A stretch of 64,000 bases of DNA from Opeltia flavorubescens (taxonomy: Eukaryota > Ascomycota > Lecanoromycetes > Teloschistales > Teloschistaceae): NCBI GenBank assembly GCA_000442125.1, contig KE546976.1:1364001-1428000 (forward strand), read 5' to 3'. This document shows positions 43,791 to 53,486 of this stretch, one piece after another. The notes beneath the pieces are model-generated. The model was not told the origin of the DNA, did no database searches, and saw nothing but the letters and a program-made list of their open reading frames with translations. Each line of letters begins with the position of its first letter. Within the stretch, counting starts at the first letter, position 1. Both the position numbers and the translations under genes were made by a program.

Positions 43791-44969
43791 TCACGTACGA
43801 TGATAATCCCCCTCCGGAAAATCCACCCTCCCTCCACTCCCTCCTCCTCCACCAGCACCATACCCCCCATATTCATGACTCAGCGCAAGATCATCTCGAA
43901 ACGGATCGCCCGCTGCTCCTCCTGTTTGTCTACCATGATATCCCGTATCCTCATCCCCATCATCGGGTGGATTATGAACCCTATACGGACTCGGGCTTCG
44001 ATCCCGGAATGGATCCCTATGTGGTGGTAGTTGTGGGGGGAGATCTGAGATCCGCGTAGTGGTGGGGTGGTAGCTAGTATCTATTGCATCGGGGTCATCG
44101 TAGCGGAGGTTTGAGGATTGGTTAGGATTGTGGGTTTGGCGCCACGGATCGTTGTGATCATCGGCAGCGGTGTTAGAAGAGGGATGGAGGACTTCGTAGG
44201 TAGAAGAAGGGTCGTCGTGCTGTCGTCCGCCCGCCTCCTCTTCTTCATCAAATTGATCGTGAGGGTTTGACGAGAAAGCGTATTTCGCCTGATCATCTTC
44301 ATCGTGATTTGGTAGCGGGTGAGCTTCGTGAGAGGGGGTGGTGCCGGGTAGGGAGCCGTTGCGACGGTAGTAGAGGAGGTTTTTGACGGAGATGAAGGAT
44401 GTGACTAGGAAGAGGAGACTAGAAACCCCGTCATTGTCAGCATATCACCAGAAAACTCAAAAGAGAATAAGACGTACAAAACCACAACCCCCATCCCTAT
44501 ATCCACCTGACTGAGATGACATTTCCCCCCTCCCCCTCCCCACGCAAAAGCATCACAGCCCTTCTTCTTCGGTCTTCCCACACCCTTATCAATCCCCTCT
44601 TTCGTCCACGTCGCCACAGATATGAATGCCGCGAACCAGAATATCGCAAGCAGGACATCGATAGCGGCGTGAGCGTATGCGTTGGAAAATCGGCGTGTGC
44701 GATTGAATTGCGGTACACCGGTTTGATAGATGAGGAGGGGGATGCAGAACCAGCACTACTCATTTGGAAAACGTCAGCGAAAGGTATGAGGGATGAATGG
44801 GATTGGGAAGATTATTTACCAAAGCGAAGAAGAATTTCACTCTTCCATCCGTAGATCCCGGTTTTGTGAATATTGCAATGGTGATCGCCCAAGCTAGGAA
44901 TATGATGAAACCCTGGACACCATGGAGGGCGATTTTGATCTTTTGGAGGATGTTCTCCGGGAGTCGCAT
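43791..44969 (-). CDS. MARVEL-domain four-helix membrane protein
   Basis: Exons 44820-44969, 44478-44755 and 43791-44418 (introns 64 and 59 bases) give 351 residues. Four membrane segments appear only after splicing: VQGFIIFLAWAITIAIF, FFFALCWFCIPLLIYQ, AAIDVLLAILWFAAFISVA and VVVFLLFLVTSFISV, with the typical start LPENILQKIKIALHGVQGF. The cytosolic tail (about 200 residues) is rich in Asp, His, Pro and Gly. MARVEL proteins of fungi (Nce102-like) organise plasma-membrane domains. The tail's 3' end is strongly G-rich on the coding strand. Confidence 0.88.
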
Positions 44970-45671
44970 TTCGGGAGATTAGGTAGAAGAATCGTAGGTG
45001 AAAAGCGATAGAGATAATCGATGGAGGGACGTTTCCAACGGCGAGATGCGCTCAGAGGAGTTGAGGCTGATGTACAGGTCACTACATAGAGCAAGAATAA
45101 TATGGACAATCTAATAGAAGGTAAAAAGAATACAATGGTGACCGCATTGACACACGCGTCAGCCGGCCCGTGAGGCAGACGTGGGATGTAATTATTTGGC
45201 GGCTGAGGCTCAGCAACAAACGATGCCCAGAGATCGCTCAGCCAAGCCTCCGACGAACGACTCAGCAACTAATTTTGGAAAGCAACGATTTCTAATCATG
45301 ATTTTTGAGTTCATTATTCTATCAAGCTTTGAAGCCATTCATCTACAACATTGTCCTGTACATATCTATCGAGTTTCTTTGTTTCCGGGCGATACCGCTT
45401 CGCGGAAGATACTGTCGCCTTCGGCGAAAGGTTGTAGCGCCTTACGGCGCAGCGAACAGGATATATTCAACACCTTCGGCTAGAGAGGGTAACACTTTAC
45501 AGCGCAGTGAACACGATATATTCTAGTATTTCCAGGTGTTACCGCTTCGCGGAAGGTACTGTCGCCTTCGGCGAAAGATTGCAGCGCCTTACGGCGCATG
45601 GAGTATGAAATACTCAGAAAGAGTGAGGATGTAGAGTGAATTATTCTAATCTAATGCAATTCTTTTGATGT
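44970..45671. other. Intergenic, contains hairpin array 2
   Basis: A 702-base spacer between two minus-strand genes. It contains the promoter of the MARVEL gene and, at 45395-45597, the second cluster of GC-rich hairpins. No coding frame is supported. Confidence 0.6.
45395..45597. repeat. Hairpin array 2: two clean units and a decayed unit
   Basis: Two near-identical units each hold three perfect hairpins in fixed order: CCGCTTCGCGG (45395 and 45542), TCGCCTTCGGCGA (45415 and 45562), GCGCCTTACGGCGC (45437 and 45584). Start-to-start spacing is 20 then 22 bases in both. Between them lies a decayed unit (ACACCTTCGGCT near 45470, ACTTTACAGCGC near 45492) whose stems are broken. Flanks share AGCGAACAGGATATATTC / AGTGAACACGATATATTC, suggesting tandem duplication. 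The same first two hairpins at the same spacing occur at 15942-15974. Confidence 0.85.
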
Positions 45672-46877
45672 TCATACAAGCTGGGATTCATAATATGTTC
45701 CTCTTCGACTTTCCGTCCCACCATTAACCGATATCCCGAATAACTGACCCCTTTGTATGCCTGTGTTCTCGCTCACCTGCAACTCGTGACTGCTGCCAGT
45801 CCTTGGAGTCCATGATTCGTGCATGGGAGGCTCCGACACGTCATCAAATACCTCCTCTTCACTCATGATTCTTGCGGCATTGGGTAATTTGGTCGTAATG
45901 CTGTTTCTTGCGCTTTCGCTGAGTCTTTCACCAATACTGCCTCTTTCACCATTACTGACTTTCCCGCTGTTGCTCGCAACATCTGCCTCTTTCTTGGGTA
46001 ACCCATTGATCCCGGAGTAGTCGCCGGCTTGTTTGCTTCCATTGGGAACATGGAATCTTAGATCGACTCGAACGACCACATACAGTACGATGACAATGTA
46101 CTCAACCGTGAAGTTGAAGATGTAAAAGCATGCTTTGTTGAAGTACTTTGGCGGGTCGTTGACGGGTCTGGGTGTTTTATAATTGGTGCCAACGCGGAAT
46201 GCTGCTCCAAGGCAAAGAAGGAAGGCTGCCGAAAGGAGGACGATGATTTTTGTTCTGAACCGACCAATGCCGAACTTCTCAACTCGAGTTTTGCGAGGGA
46301 TGACCAGTCCAATGAGGACCATGGGAAATGGGAGGAAGCTGATGATGGTATAAAAGGTTTGACCGTAGAGGATGATATCGTGGTCGATGCGCTTGGTGTT
46401 CTTGTTTAAAGAGTAGAAGCTCTGGACGTTCGCCGTGATGAGCATGATGAGGGAGATGATGATGACGATGTAGATGCCCCTGAAGAACCACTTGAAGAAT
46501 GGATGCCATCCGCCATGGGGATGAGCGGCTCGAATGATTCGTTGTGTGAAGATGAGGTTGACAACGAAGAGTAAGACGACACCAGCGGCGACGAAGATGT
46601 TTGCGGCGATTGCAATTGGTATATGGCGCGGTCTTGTAGCCCAGACTATCCGCATCACACAAGTGGTAACCCGAGCCATGCAGAAACCAAACATCATCCC
46701 AGACATTATGAATTTGTGCCCCCTCTTATTATTCAATTGAAGGATTGTCATATGAGCGATAGCTCCGAGGATGAAGAGGAATAGGAAAACTGCGGTGATT
46801 GGAATATCGGTATGAACGTTTGGAACACCGCCGAGACTGGCGTTTTCCGGTGGGTATGGAGCATGTTGAGGGTGCAT
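45672..46877 (-). CDS. DUF3112 seven-helix membrane protein
   Basis: Single exon, 401 residues, ATG at 46877. Seven hydrophobic segments run from about residue 25 to 275, and the sequence IPITAVFLFLFILGAIAHMTI, then RGHKFIMSGMMFGFCMARVTTC, then RIVWATRPRHIPIAIAANIF follows the DUF3112 family pattern. A soluble Ser/Gly/Glu-rich tail of about 125 residues ends the protein. The family is restricted to fungi and has no known function; its layout resembles receptors or RTA1-like proteins. Confidence 0.88.
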   Translation of the reverse strand: MHPQHAPYPPENASLGGVPNVHTDIPITAVFLFLFILGAIAHMTILQLNNKRGHKFIMSGMMFGFCMARVTTCVMRIVWATRPRHIPIAIAANIFVAAGVVLLFVVNLIFTQRIIRAAHPHGGWHPFFKWFFRGIYIVIIISLIMLITANVQSFYSLNKNTKRIDHDIILYGQTFYTIISFLPFPMVLIGLVIPRKTRVEKFGIGRFRTKIIVLLSAAFLLCLGAAFRVGTNYKTPRPVNDPPKYFNKACFYIFNFTVEYIVIVLYVVVRVDLRFHVPNGSKQAGDYSGINGLPKKEADVASNSGKVSNGERGSIGERLSESARNSITTKLPNAARIMSEEEVFDDVSEPPMHESWTPRTGSSHELQVSENTGIQRGQLFGISVNGGTESRRGTYYESQLV

Positions 46878-47441
46878 CTACCGCCGACATTAGTTTAGAC
46901 GAATAAAGCTTGACGACATTCATACCTGTTGTCTTGGTATTAGGATCTCCATGGTTGCGAGGACAAGGTGTACAAAGGAGGGGAAAGTAATTAGGCAGGT
47001 AAGATATTAAGTATCTGTTGAAGATTCGGTCATTCGCTCTATCTCGGGTGGTAGTCAACAGCGAGAACCATAACCGGCAAAAGGAAGCGATACTAAAAGA
47101 ACGATACTTCGGATAGGTTGGAGGTAACAGGGTGTCAGCTTGGTTGGTAGCTCCTGCTCGGCTTACTGAGCCAGCGATAAAGCCGAAAACGGTAGATCAC
47201 CGGACGCTTTCATGCAGACCGAGACTCCGATTTACAAGTTCGGTATGATTGACACGGAAGATCGGCCGTAGATCGTTTTTGAGATCAACGATTGGTCACA
47301 ACAATACAAGCTTTCAGATGCCGGTAATTTATCGGTAACAAAAATGTCATTGTGCATCTCTTTATGCATGCAATATGCAATGATTACTAGAGTAAGCTTG
47401 TACAACCCGATTTTCGGTGATTTAAATTCTCACCTCATCGT
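46878..47441. other. Intergenic between two minus-strand genes
   Basis: A 564-base spacer with the DUF3112 promoter and the 3' end of the ATP-grasp gene. No supported gene. Confidence 0.6.
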
Positions 47442-48926
47442 CTAACATCCAAACATCTTCGTGGTGCCGACGTTGATTCTACTCCATTTCCGTTGTTGCA
47501 ATGTAGATGCCAAAAATTGTCCTGGCCAGTATATATGATAAAGACACCACCATGGTAAAGGATCCCACAACTCAAATGTCCCGTCCTTCCAAAACAGAAC
47601 ATGCGTCAAGAACTCCAAGCAGCCTTGTAGATATCCCCTCAGACCGACCCCACCCATCAATAGCTGTAGGAAGGGAAATAGAACCAAAGTGATCAGATCA
47701 TGACCAATCCAATAGCATGGAAACGGATCTTTTGGTATAACAATCCCCATATCCAAAGCGTGTCCATTCATACCCGAGCCCAACAAACTCAGATATGCAT
47801 TTGACATTTCCTGTCCTTGTCCTTGGAAAAGAGCCACCGCAGTATGTGCTCGTGGATTGCATTCGATTGGATTAAGGACAAGCTCTGCTCCTTTCTCAGT
47901 AGCATTTTCATCGACGAGAAAGTCAAATGATAGATGCCCAGTCATGTTCTTTCCACTCCGTTCAACAAATTCCCGAGTAAAAGCTAGCATCGCACGACTC
48001 AGTACCGAATCCGCAGGCAGAGCTTCGTAATGCATCAAAAGTTCTTGACTGGGACATGCAACAAATGCCTTGACCTGTCCCTCGATCACCAGCGAGTGTG
48101 TACAATACTCTTTCCCTTTGATAAATTGTTGCAACACCCAAGGTTTCTGACCCGAGATTGGTATTTGAGAGACATGATCGTACGTTTGACTGAGAGTCCG
48201 CCGGGGTAAAAGTGTCATATCCCCTCTCACTGCATCATCCATACCCACACTCTTCATGATATAACGCTTCTCCTTTGTCCCATGAAGAACTTTGTGAACC
48301 GCATCTCGACTCGTCACATGGTGAGTCTCCGGTACATGTAGACCAAGCCGTTCCGTCTCTTGAATGAAGGTATCCTTCTCATGCAACATACTGGTCGTAG
48401 AAACATCGAATTGTATAGCGCGACAGCTACTGCGTCGTTCAATCACTTCTTTCGCCTGCCCATCTTCCGCGGCCGATGCAACACCCGAGCAACTGACCCA
48501 TAGATCCACCTTTTCTCTTCTCACGACTCGTAGTAGAGTGTTGATGTAAGGAATCGCACCAAGGTCTGCCGTCGGCTTAGGAAGCCTGTAGAACCTTTCG
48601 ACGCTCTTCGAATATCTGCCGCATGCGCGCACACCATAGGGTTCGAAATCCGCGCCGATAACATCATGACCGGCTTCGTAGAATAGTCGTGCAAGAGCGA
48701 GGCCCTTTGTCATGCCCACTCCAGTGACAAGGATGGTTTGTGGTTCGAAGGTGGGAGATGATCGTATGCGTTTGCGCTTGCGGGGCGCATCTTGGGGGAG
48801 GATGAAGGCAAGAGCATAGCTGGAGAAGAGAATGAAAGTCGTGAGTGGGAGGAACAGTACGCTCGTGAGGATCAGAATGGCGTTTCGAGCGAAGTGGAGA
48901 TGCCAGGGTGAAGTTCCGTCGAGCAT
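47442..48926 (-). CDS. ATP-grasp ligase of a mycosporine cluster (MysC-like), membrane-anchored
   Basis: One exon of 494 residues from the ATG at 48926 (a TTG lies 21 bases upstream). A hydrophobic N-terminal segment (NAILILTSVLFLPLTTFILF and onward, about residues 15-45) predicts an anchor. A Rossmann-like pre-ATP-grasp part (TILVTGVGMTKGLALARLFYEAGHDVIGAD) is followed by ATP-grasp marks KRYIMKSVGMDD, WVLQQFIKGKEYCTH and the metal/ATP-binding end IECNPRAHTAVALF. A second hydrophobic zone lies near residues 385-415. In cyanobacteria MysC ligates an amino acid to 4-deoxygadusol. Its neighbours here are the other two core enzymes, which supports the same job; fungi make glutamate-type mycosporines, so that is the likely amino donor. 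Confidence 0.88.
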   Translation of the reverse strand: MLDGTSPWHLHFARNAILILTSVLFLPLTTFILFSSYALAFILPQDAPRKRKRIRSSPTFEPQTILVTGVGMTKGLALARLFYEAGHDVIGADFEPYGVRACGRYSKSVERFYRLPKPTADLGAIPYINTLLRVVRREKVDLWVSCSGVASAAEDGQAKEVIERRSSCRAIQFDVSTTSMLHEKDTFIQETERLGLHVPETHHVTSRDAVHKVLHGTKEKRYIMKSVGMDDAVRGDMTLLPRRTLSQTYDHVSQIPISGQKPWVLQQFIKGKEYCTHSLVIEGQVKAFVACPSQELLMHYEALPADSVLSRAMLAFTREFVERSGKNMTGHLSFDFLVDENATEKGAELVLNPIECNPRAHTAVALFQGQGQEMSNAYLSLLGSGMNGHALDMGIVIPKDPFPCYWIGHDLITLVLFPFLQLLMGGVGLRGYLQGCLEFLTHVLFWKDGTFELWDPLPWWCLYHIYWPGQFLASTLQQRKWSRINVGTTKMFGC

Positions 48927-49247
48927 TTTGAAGCGAGAAGATTGCAATTTTAGCGATCAGCAACAATGAAGAACTCCATGTATGTAAGGACCATCTTATT
49001 CCATTATGAATATATGTGCCTTGGAAAATGTTGGAATGGTCACAATGCGCAAGTTTGCTACGTCATAGATCTTAACTCATTCATGGGAATGACATTCACT
49101 AATACGAAAGAAGAGGTATTCAGAAATGATGCAGCAAAAAGTTTGATTTCAGAGCAAGTCTAATCACATCTCCAAAAATGTAAAGACAGCTTTTATGTCA
49201 CAATCATCCTCCTCCCCTTACGCCTCGAGTTATCCACCACCAAGAAT
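48927..49247. other. Intergenic within the mycosporine cluster
   Basis: A 321-base spacer between two minus-strand cluster genes, AT-rich, with no supported frame. Confidence 0.6.
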
Positions 49248-50899
49248 CTATGCCTTTGAACCATTCGTGAACCCATTGACACCATTGCTATGCCCATTGG
49301 CGAGCTTCTCAGCGACACCATTGGTGTGACCGTTGACACCATCAACATGTCCGTTTGTGACCTTCCCACCATGGACTACACTGCCACCGTCCATCGATCC
49401 ATTGAGACTGCCAGCTTTTGCCGCGGCGTCCTCAAGAGCGTCGACTTCCTTTTGGTTGTTCTCGGTATAACCGGTGTCGCTAGCATCAACAAAAGCCTCC
49501 AAACCTTCGCCATTGCGGGGATATTCCTTCATGAGTTCCTTGTGTCGTCGTAAGGCAGCATTTAGCTCCTCTTTACTGACATCATTCAAGAAGGTGCATG
49601 ATCCAATTGGGTTTGGAACGGCAGCTCGAAGCTTGCCATCTCTTGTCTTGAGAATGGCGGCGGTAGCCTTATCGAGAATATCCTCATCGAATTGAGGATG
49701 ATCCATGGACAATCCGGCTCTGGAGAACAAGCTCAACATACGACGATGTTCTGCATCACTAAGAAGGCCTCTGCTGTTGGCTAGGGTAGCCGAGTATGCC
49801 ATGTCAATGGATATGGCGTGTCCATGACGGAGGGGAGTCTCAGGAACAAGTTCATGTAGGGGTGACCATCTAAAATCATTAGCAAATACCATCGACCAGA
49901 AGAAAGTACCCACGTATGACCATAAGCAATGACTCTGTCCAAACCAATCTCATGAAGATTTGGTGTTTCCAATTTCAACATCTCATGAATTCCTTCACGG
50001 TTGATCTTGTCTGCGGCATCACGAACCTCCTCTGGTGCACCTTCAAGACGTCCAAAGGCAGTATTGATAATCTGCTCACAATATTTGTCCAAGAGTTCAA
50101 AGGTGGGTAGGTGAGAACAAGACGAGATTTTGATCAACTCGGCAAAACCGTTTCGGATCTGAGCGACGGGTAGAGTACGGAGGAAGGTAAAATCGAGAAA
50201 GGTATGCATAGGTGCATGATAGGCTCCCAGACGATTCTTGTAGTTGCCATAATTGACAGCAACCTTGATCGAAACCGAGGCGTCTATCAAGCCAATGACG
50301 GTAGTTGGGACTCGGATGAAATTGGTGTTTCTCCGGTATGCCGCGCAAGCGAATCTGCAAGGACGATCCGTTAGCACGTGACTTTACAGAATAGACAACC
50401 TTTAGGAGATTGATGGGAGAGTGCCTTGATGTAATCTCTGGCAAGAGTTTGCTTTTACCCAGCAACGTCAGTGACGAGTCCTCCGCCGACGACCAAAACG
50501 GGTTCCTATAAAAGTCAGTGAATATGGTTGTTATGGCAAAGGAACAAAGAAGAAAAATATTGCGAGTACCTTCCGGTAGATGCCAAACTCCGTCATGGAA
50601 TCAACGATGCTTAAAAAAGTTGGAATAGTCTTTGCTTTTTCACCAATCTTGGTCTTGTGAACCTTCAGTTCGAGATTGTAATGATCGAAATATTTCTCAA
50701 TTTGATCTCCATACATCTCAAACACATTCATATCGGTCACAGCCAGGACACGACCCCATTTCTGGTAACATTCTGCCAATTGACGATTCTTGATATCAAA
50801 GACTCCATCCAAGAAGGTGAAGTCGTAAGAAATCTTTTCATAACCATCCACATGAAAGCCATTCTTTGTCTCAAGAACAGATGCTGTAAGGTCTGACAT
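49248..50899 (-). CDS. Desmethyl-4-deoxygadusol synthase (dehydroquinate-synthase-like, MysA type)
   Basis: Exons 50570-50899, 50459-50505, 49914-50354 and 49248-49869 (introns 64, 104 and 44 bases) give 479 residues. The sugar-phosphate cyclase fold shows [27 protein letters not shown] (joined over introns), RVPTTVIGLIDASVSIK, NRLGAYHAP, NGFAELIKI and YGHTWSPLHE, with metal-binding Glu and His in these blocks. The motif set fits DDGS/EEVS-like cyclases that use sedoheptulose-7-phosphate rather than true 3-dehydroquinate synthase, which in fungi is part of the AROM polypeptide. The last ~60 residues are an odd low-complexity tail of Asn-Gly-His repeats. Shares a divergent promoter with the methyltransferase. 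Confidence 0.93.
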
Positions 50900-51954
50900 G
50901 TTGAAGTCAAGTAAAGAATTGAGTTGAGTGTAGGTTGTAGGAAAGAAGATGGGAGACCAGGAAGATTTATCTCAATTGAATCTGTTGAAGGAGATGATGT
51001 AGTACGGACCAACTCTCTTCACTTTTGTGGCTCGGTTAGAATGGAAAAAGTGACTCGGTTAGAATGGATAACGTCAATCGAGATGGTCAAAACATGGTTG
51101 TTATCAAGACCCCTTTGACAAACTTCCATACAAATCCCTCTAGTTCAACAACCGCACGGGTGAAGGCTTGGACTATCCAAAACTATGAATTAGTTCCCTG
51201 TTGACTGACGCAAATTCATGCAGAACCAATGAGAATTCAACAGTGATGATGTACAGGGACAAGTTCTTGGCTCCAATCAACCCCTGACATACGGAAACAT
51301 GTCCTATGCAGGAGATCATTTGATTGGATATGTTGATGCGGCCATGACATCTGCAGGGTGTAGTAACGGCCAGATGTTGACATCATTAAAGGGTCCCAAG
51401 TTTGAAAACTCTTTGTGGGGTGGACGAGGCCCAGGCTAGTGGGGTACAGGGGAAAGACCCCGACAATCTGGTGTCAGATCTCGGATAGATTGAGTTGTGC
51501 CGATCTCATTTCAATGCATGGATCCGATCATTTTAGTTCCTTTATGGACGGATGTCGCTCCGCCGGTTACCTACTCGGAAACATGCTTCATGCAATTGCC
51601 ATTGTCAGAACTGTAGTGTCAACGGCGACGATGATGACCTCAACACAACATGAGTAGCTGCTGAAGCGCNCCAGCCGATGTTTGCCAGACTGCAAAGCTC
51701 ATAGGCTATAAGAAGCGATGTTGATATTGACGTTGTACCCTGTGGAACTTCTTAACCTTACTTGGTTAGAGGAGGGGCGATGAGCAGGTTTTACACCCCA
51801 CACCAGAAAATGGCCGACACAAGCCAGAAATTTGTTCAATGATGACGATGAGTAGTGAGGGAATAGTCCAAGCAACGTTTCACTAGTGTATTGAGGCTAA
51901 GGAAAGTGCCGTGTTGACAAAAAAGGTAACTGAAAAAAAAGTACCCACCACAAC
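50900..51954. promoter_or_regulatory. Divergent promoter of the mycosporine cluster
   Basis: About 1.05 kb separates the start of the cyclase gene (minus) from that of the methyltransferase gene (plus), so both can be governed together. A 15-base direct repeat CTCGGTTAGAATGGA occurs at 51031 and 51054, 23 bases apart, a spacing of about two helical turns, and is a candidate regulator site. One N lies at about 51670. No coding frame is supported. Confidence 0.6.
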
Positions 51955-52903
51955 ATGAATATGCCATCTTCAACGATAGAAAGCATCGGAAACACTCGCT
52001 TTGACGAGAAAAAGGCGTACGTACAGGATGGGAAAGGCCAACCTTTTGTATGACCTAACATGCAAATCCCCATCATTCATTAATTGTATATAGTTCGACG
52101 ACGGCCGAGAGATTGAACTTCTCCATTTCGTGTATCGTCACCCTGAAATCGATGAGATTCGGGGATCACCGACAAAAGTTTTGAAAGCAATTGACGAATA
52201 TGGACGAACAAAGAGATACCTCATGAACGTTGGGGAAGACAAAGGAAAGATCGTAACAGATCTGATCGAGGAAGTCAAGCCTCAGGTGATGGTAGAGTTA
52301 GGCGGATATATCGGGTACTCTGCCTTGTTGTTTGGAGACGCCGTCCGTAAGGCGGGAGGAAAAAGATACTTCAGTCTTGAGCGAAACCCAGAGTTCGCAG
52401 CTGTCATCATGTCGTTGGTCGATCTCGCAGGCTTGAGTGATGTTGTGAAGGTCGTCGTTGGCTCGAGCGCTGACTCCCTCAAGCGCTTACACGCCGAGGG
52501 CCTCGACCATATTGATCTAATGTTCCTCGATCATTGGAAGCCTCTGTATGTGAGCGACCTCAAGCTCTGTGAACATCTTCAACTTGTCAGCCCCGGTTCA
52601 GTCTTGGCTGCGGACAATGTTATCAAACCTGGGAACCCACCATACCTTGAATACGTACGAAGCAGTGTTGATCAGAAAAGAAACGCCAGCAGTTCAGAGG
52701 AAACGACGAAAGCAGACTCATCAACATTTGGAAAGAATGCCGACATGTACAAAGAAAGAGAAGGAAAGGAGGAGGTGAGCAACGAGATCAAGGGTAATCC
52801 GAGCCTCGTCTATGAGAGCAAACTTGTGAACAGCTTTGAGCCAACAGGCGAACCAGTATGTTCAGAACCACAGTTGATACACCACATACTGACAGAGACA
52901 TAG
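51955..52903 (+). CDS. Catechol-type O-methyltransferase of the mycosporine cluster (MysB role)
   Basis: Exon 51955-52020 (22 codons, MNMPSSTIESIGNTRFDEKK...) joins exon 52094-52903 over a 73-base intron (GTACAG...TATAG); 291 residues. A second ATG at 51961 could also serve. SAM site: VMVELGGYIGYSALLFGDAV, then YFSLERNPEF. Metal ligands of the COMT family: FLDHWK (Asp) and AADNV (Asp-Asn). Beside the cyclase and ATP-grasp genes it should methylate desmethyl-4-deoxygadusol to 4-deoxygadusol. Residues ~205-270 form a low-complexity Lys/Glu/Ser-rich insert before the C-terminus, unusual for COMT. Confidence 0.9.
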
Positions 52904-53486
52904 GATGGTGTTGAGATTACCAAGTGTGTCGGGATCGCTGATTAAACGAAGGAAACAACTTCACTTGAGAACGCTGGTCACCAAGGAAACATGCAACGGA
53001 AGGACCCCAGTGCTGTTGTCGAGGCAGTCACGATCGTTGCAGCATGGCGACTTCCAACATTGACAGCGGAAGCCGGTTTCCGGTGCGAGAGCCACATTGG
53101 GAAACTCTCTGGCATTCAATACAGCGTTAGAGATAGGATGGCATATCCGATGCACCTTGACAGTTGTGTTTCAAATGATACTATCATTAGGATTCAAAGT
53201 GGTCGATTCGGGTGTATGAGATAACCTCAGGCCGTGAGGAGAGGAGAGAAGGAAGCAGGCGGAATCCAGATTCCATATTACATAATCACAACAATCATCC
53301 GATATCGAGTGTGCGATAACACTGCCCCTAAACTCGTCAACAATTTCAATGTGATCGTCTCGAATTTGCTTCCGTAGCTCTCATCTTCGTACATGTTCAA
53401 CGTGCGCAAACATGACGCCGACTGAATATGGATGATGCCCCACCAATGGGGCGGCCAACCCCTCAATCTCCTACTTTCAACAAACC
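52904..53486. other. Intergenic between two plus-strand genes
   Basis: A 583-base spacer with the end of the methyltransferase gene and the promoter of the oxidoreductase gene. The frame 52991-53224 has no recognisable product. Confidence 0.6.

Noticed and set aside
49248-50899. Ordinary 3-dehydroquinate synthase
   Set aside because: Fungi carry that activity in the pentafunctional AROM protein; here a stand-alone cyclase is flanked by an O-methyltransferase and an ATP-grasp ligase.
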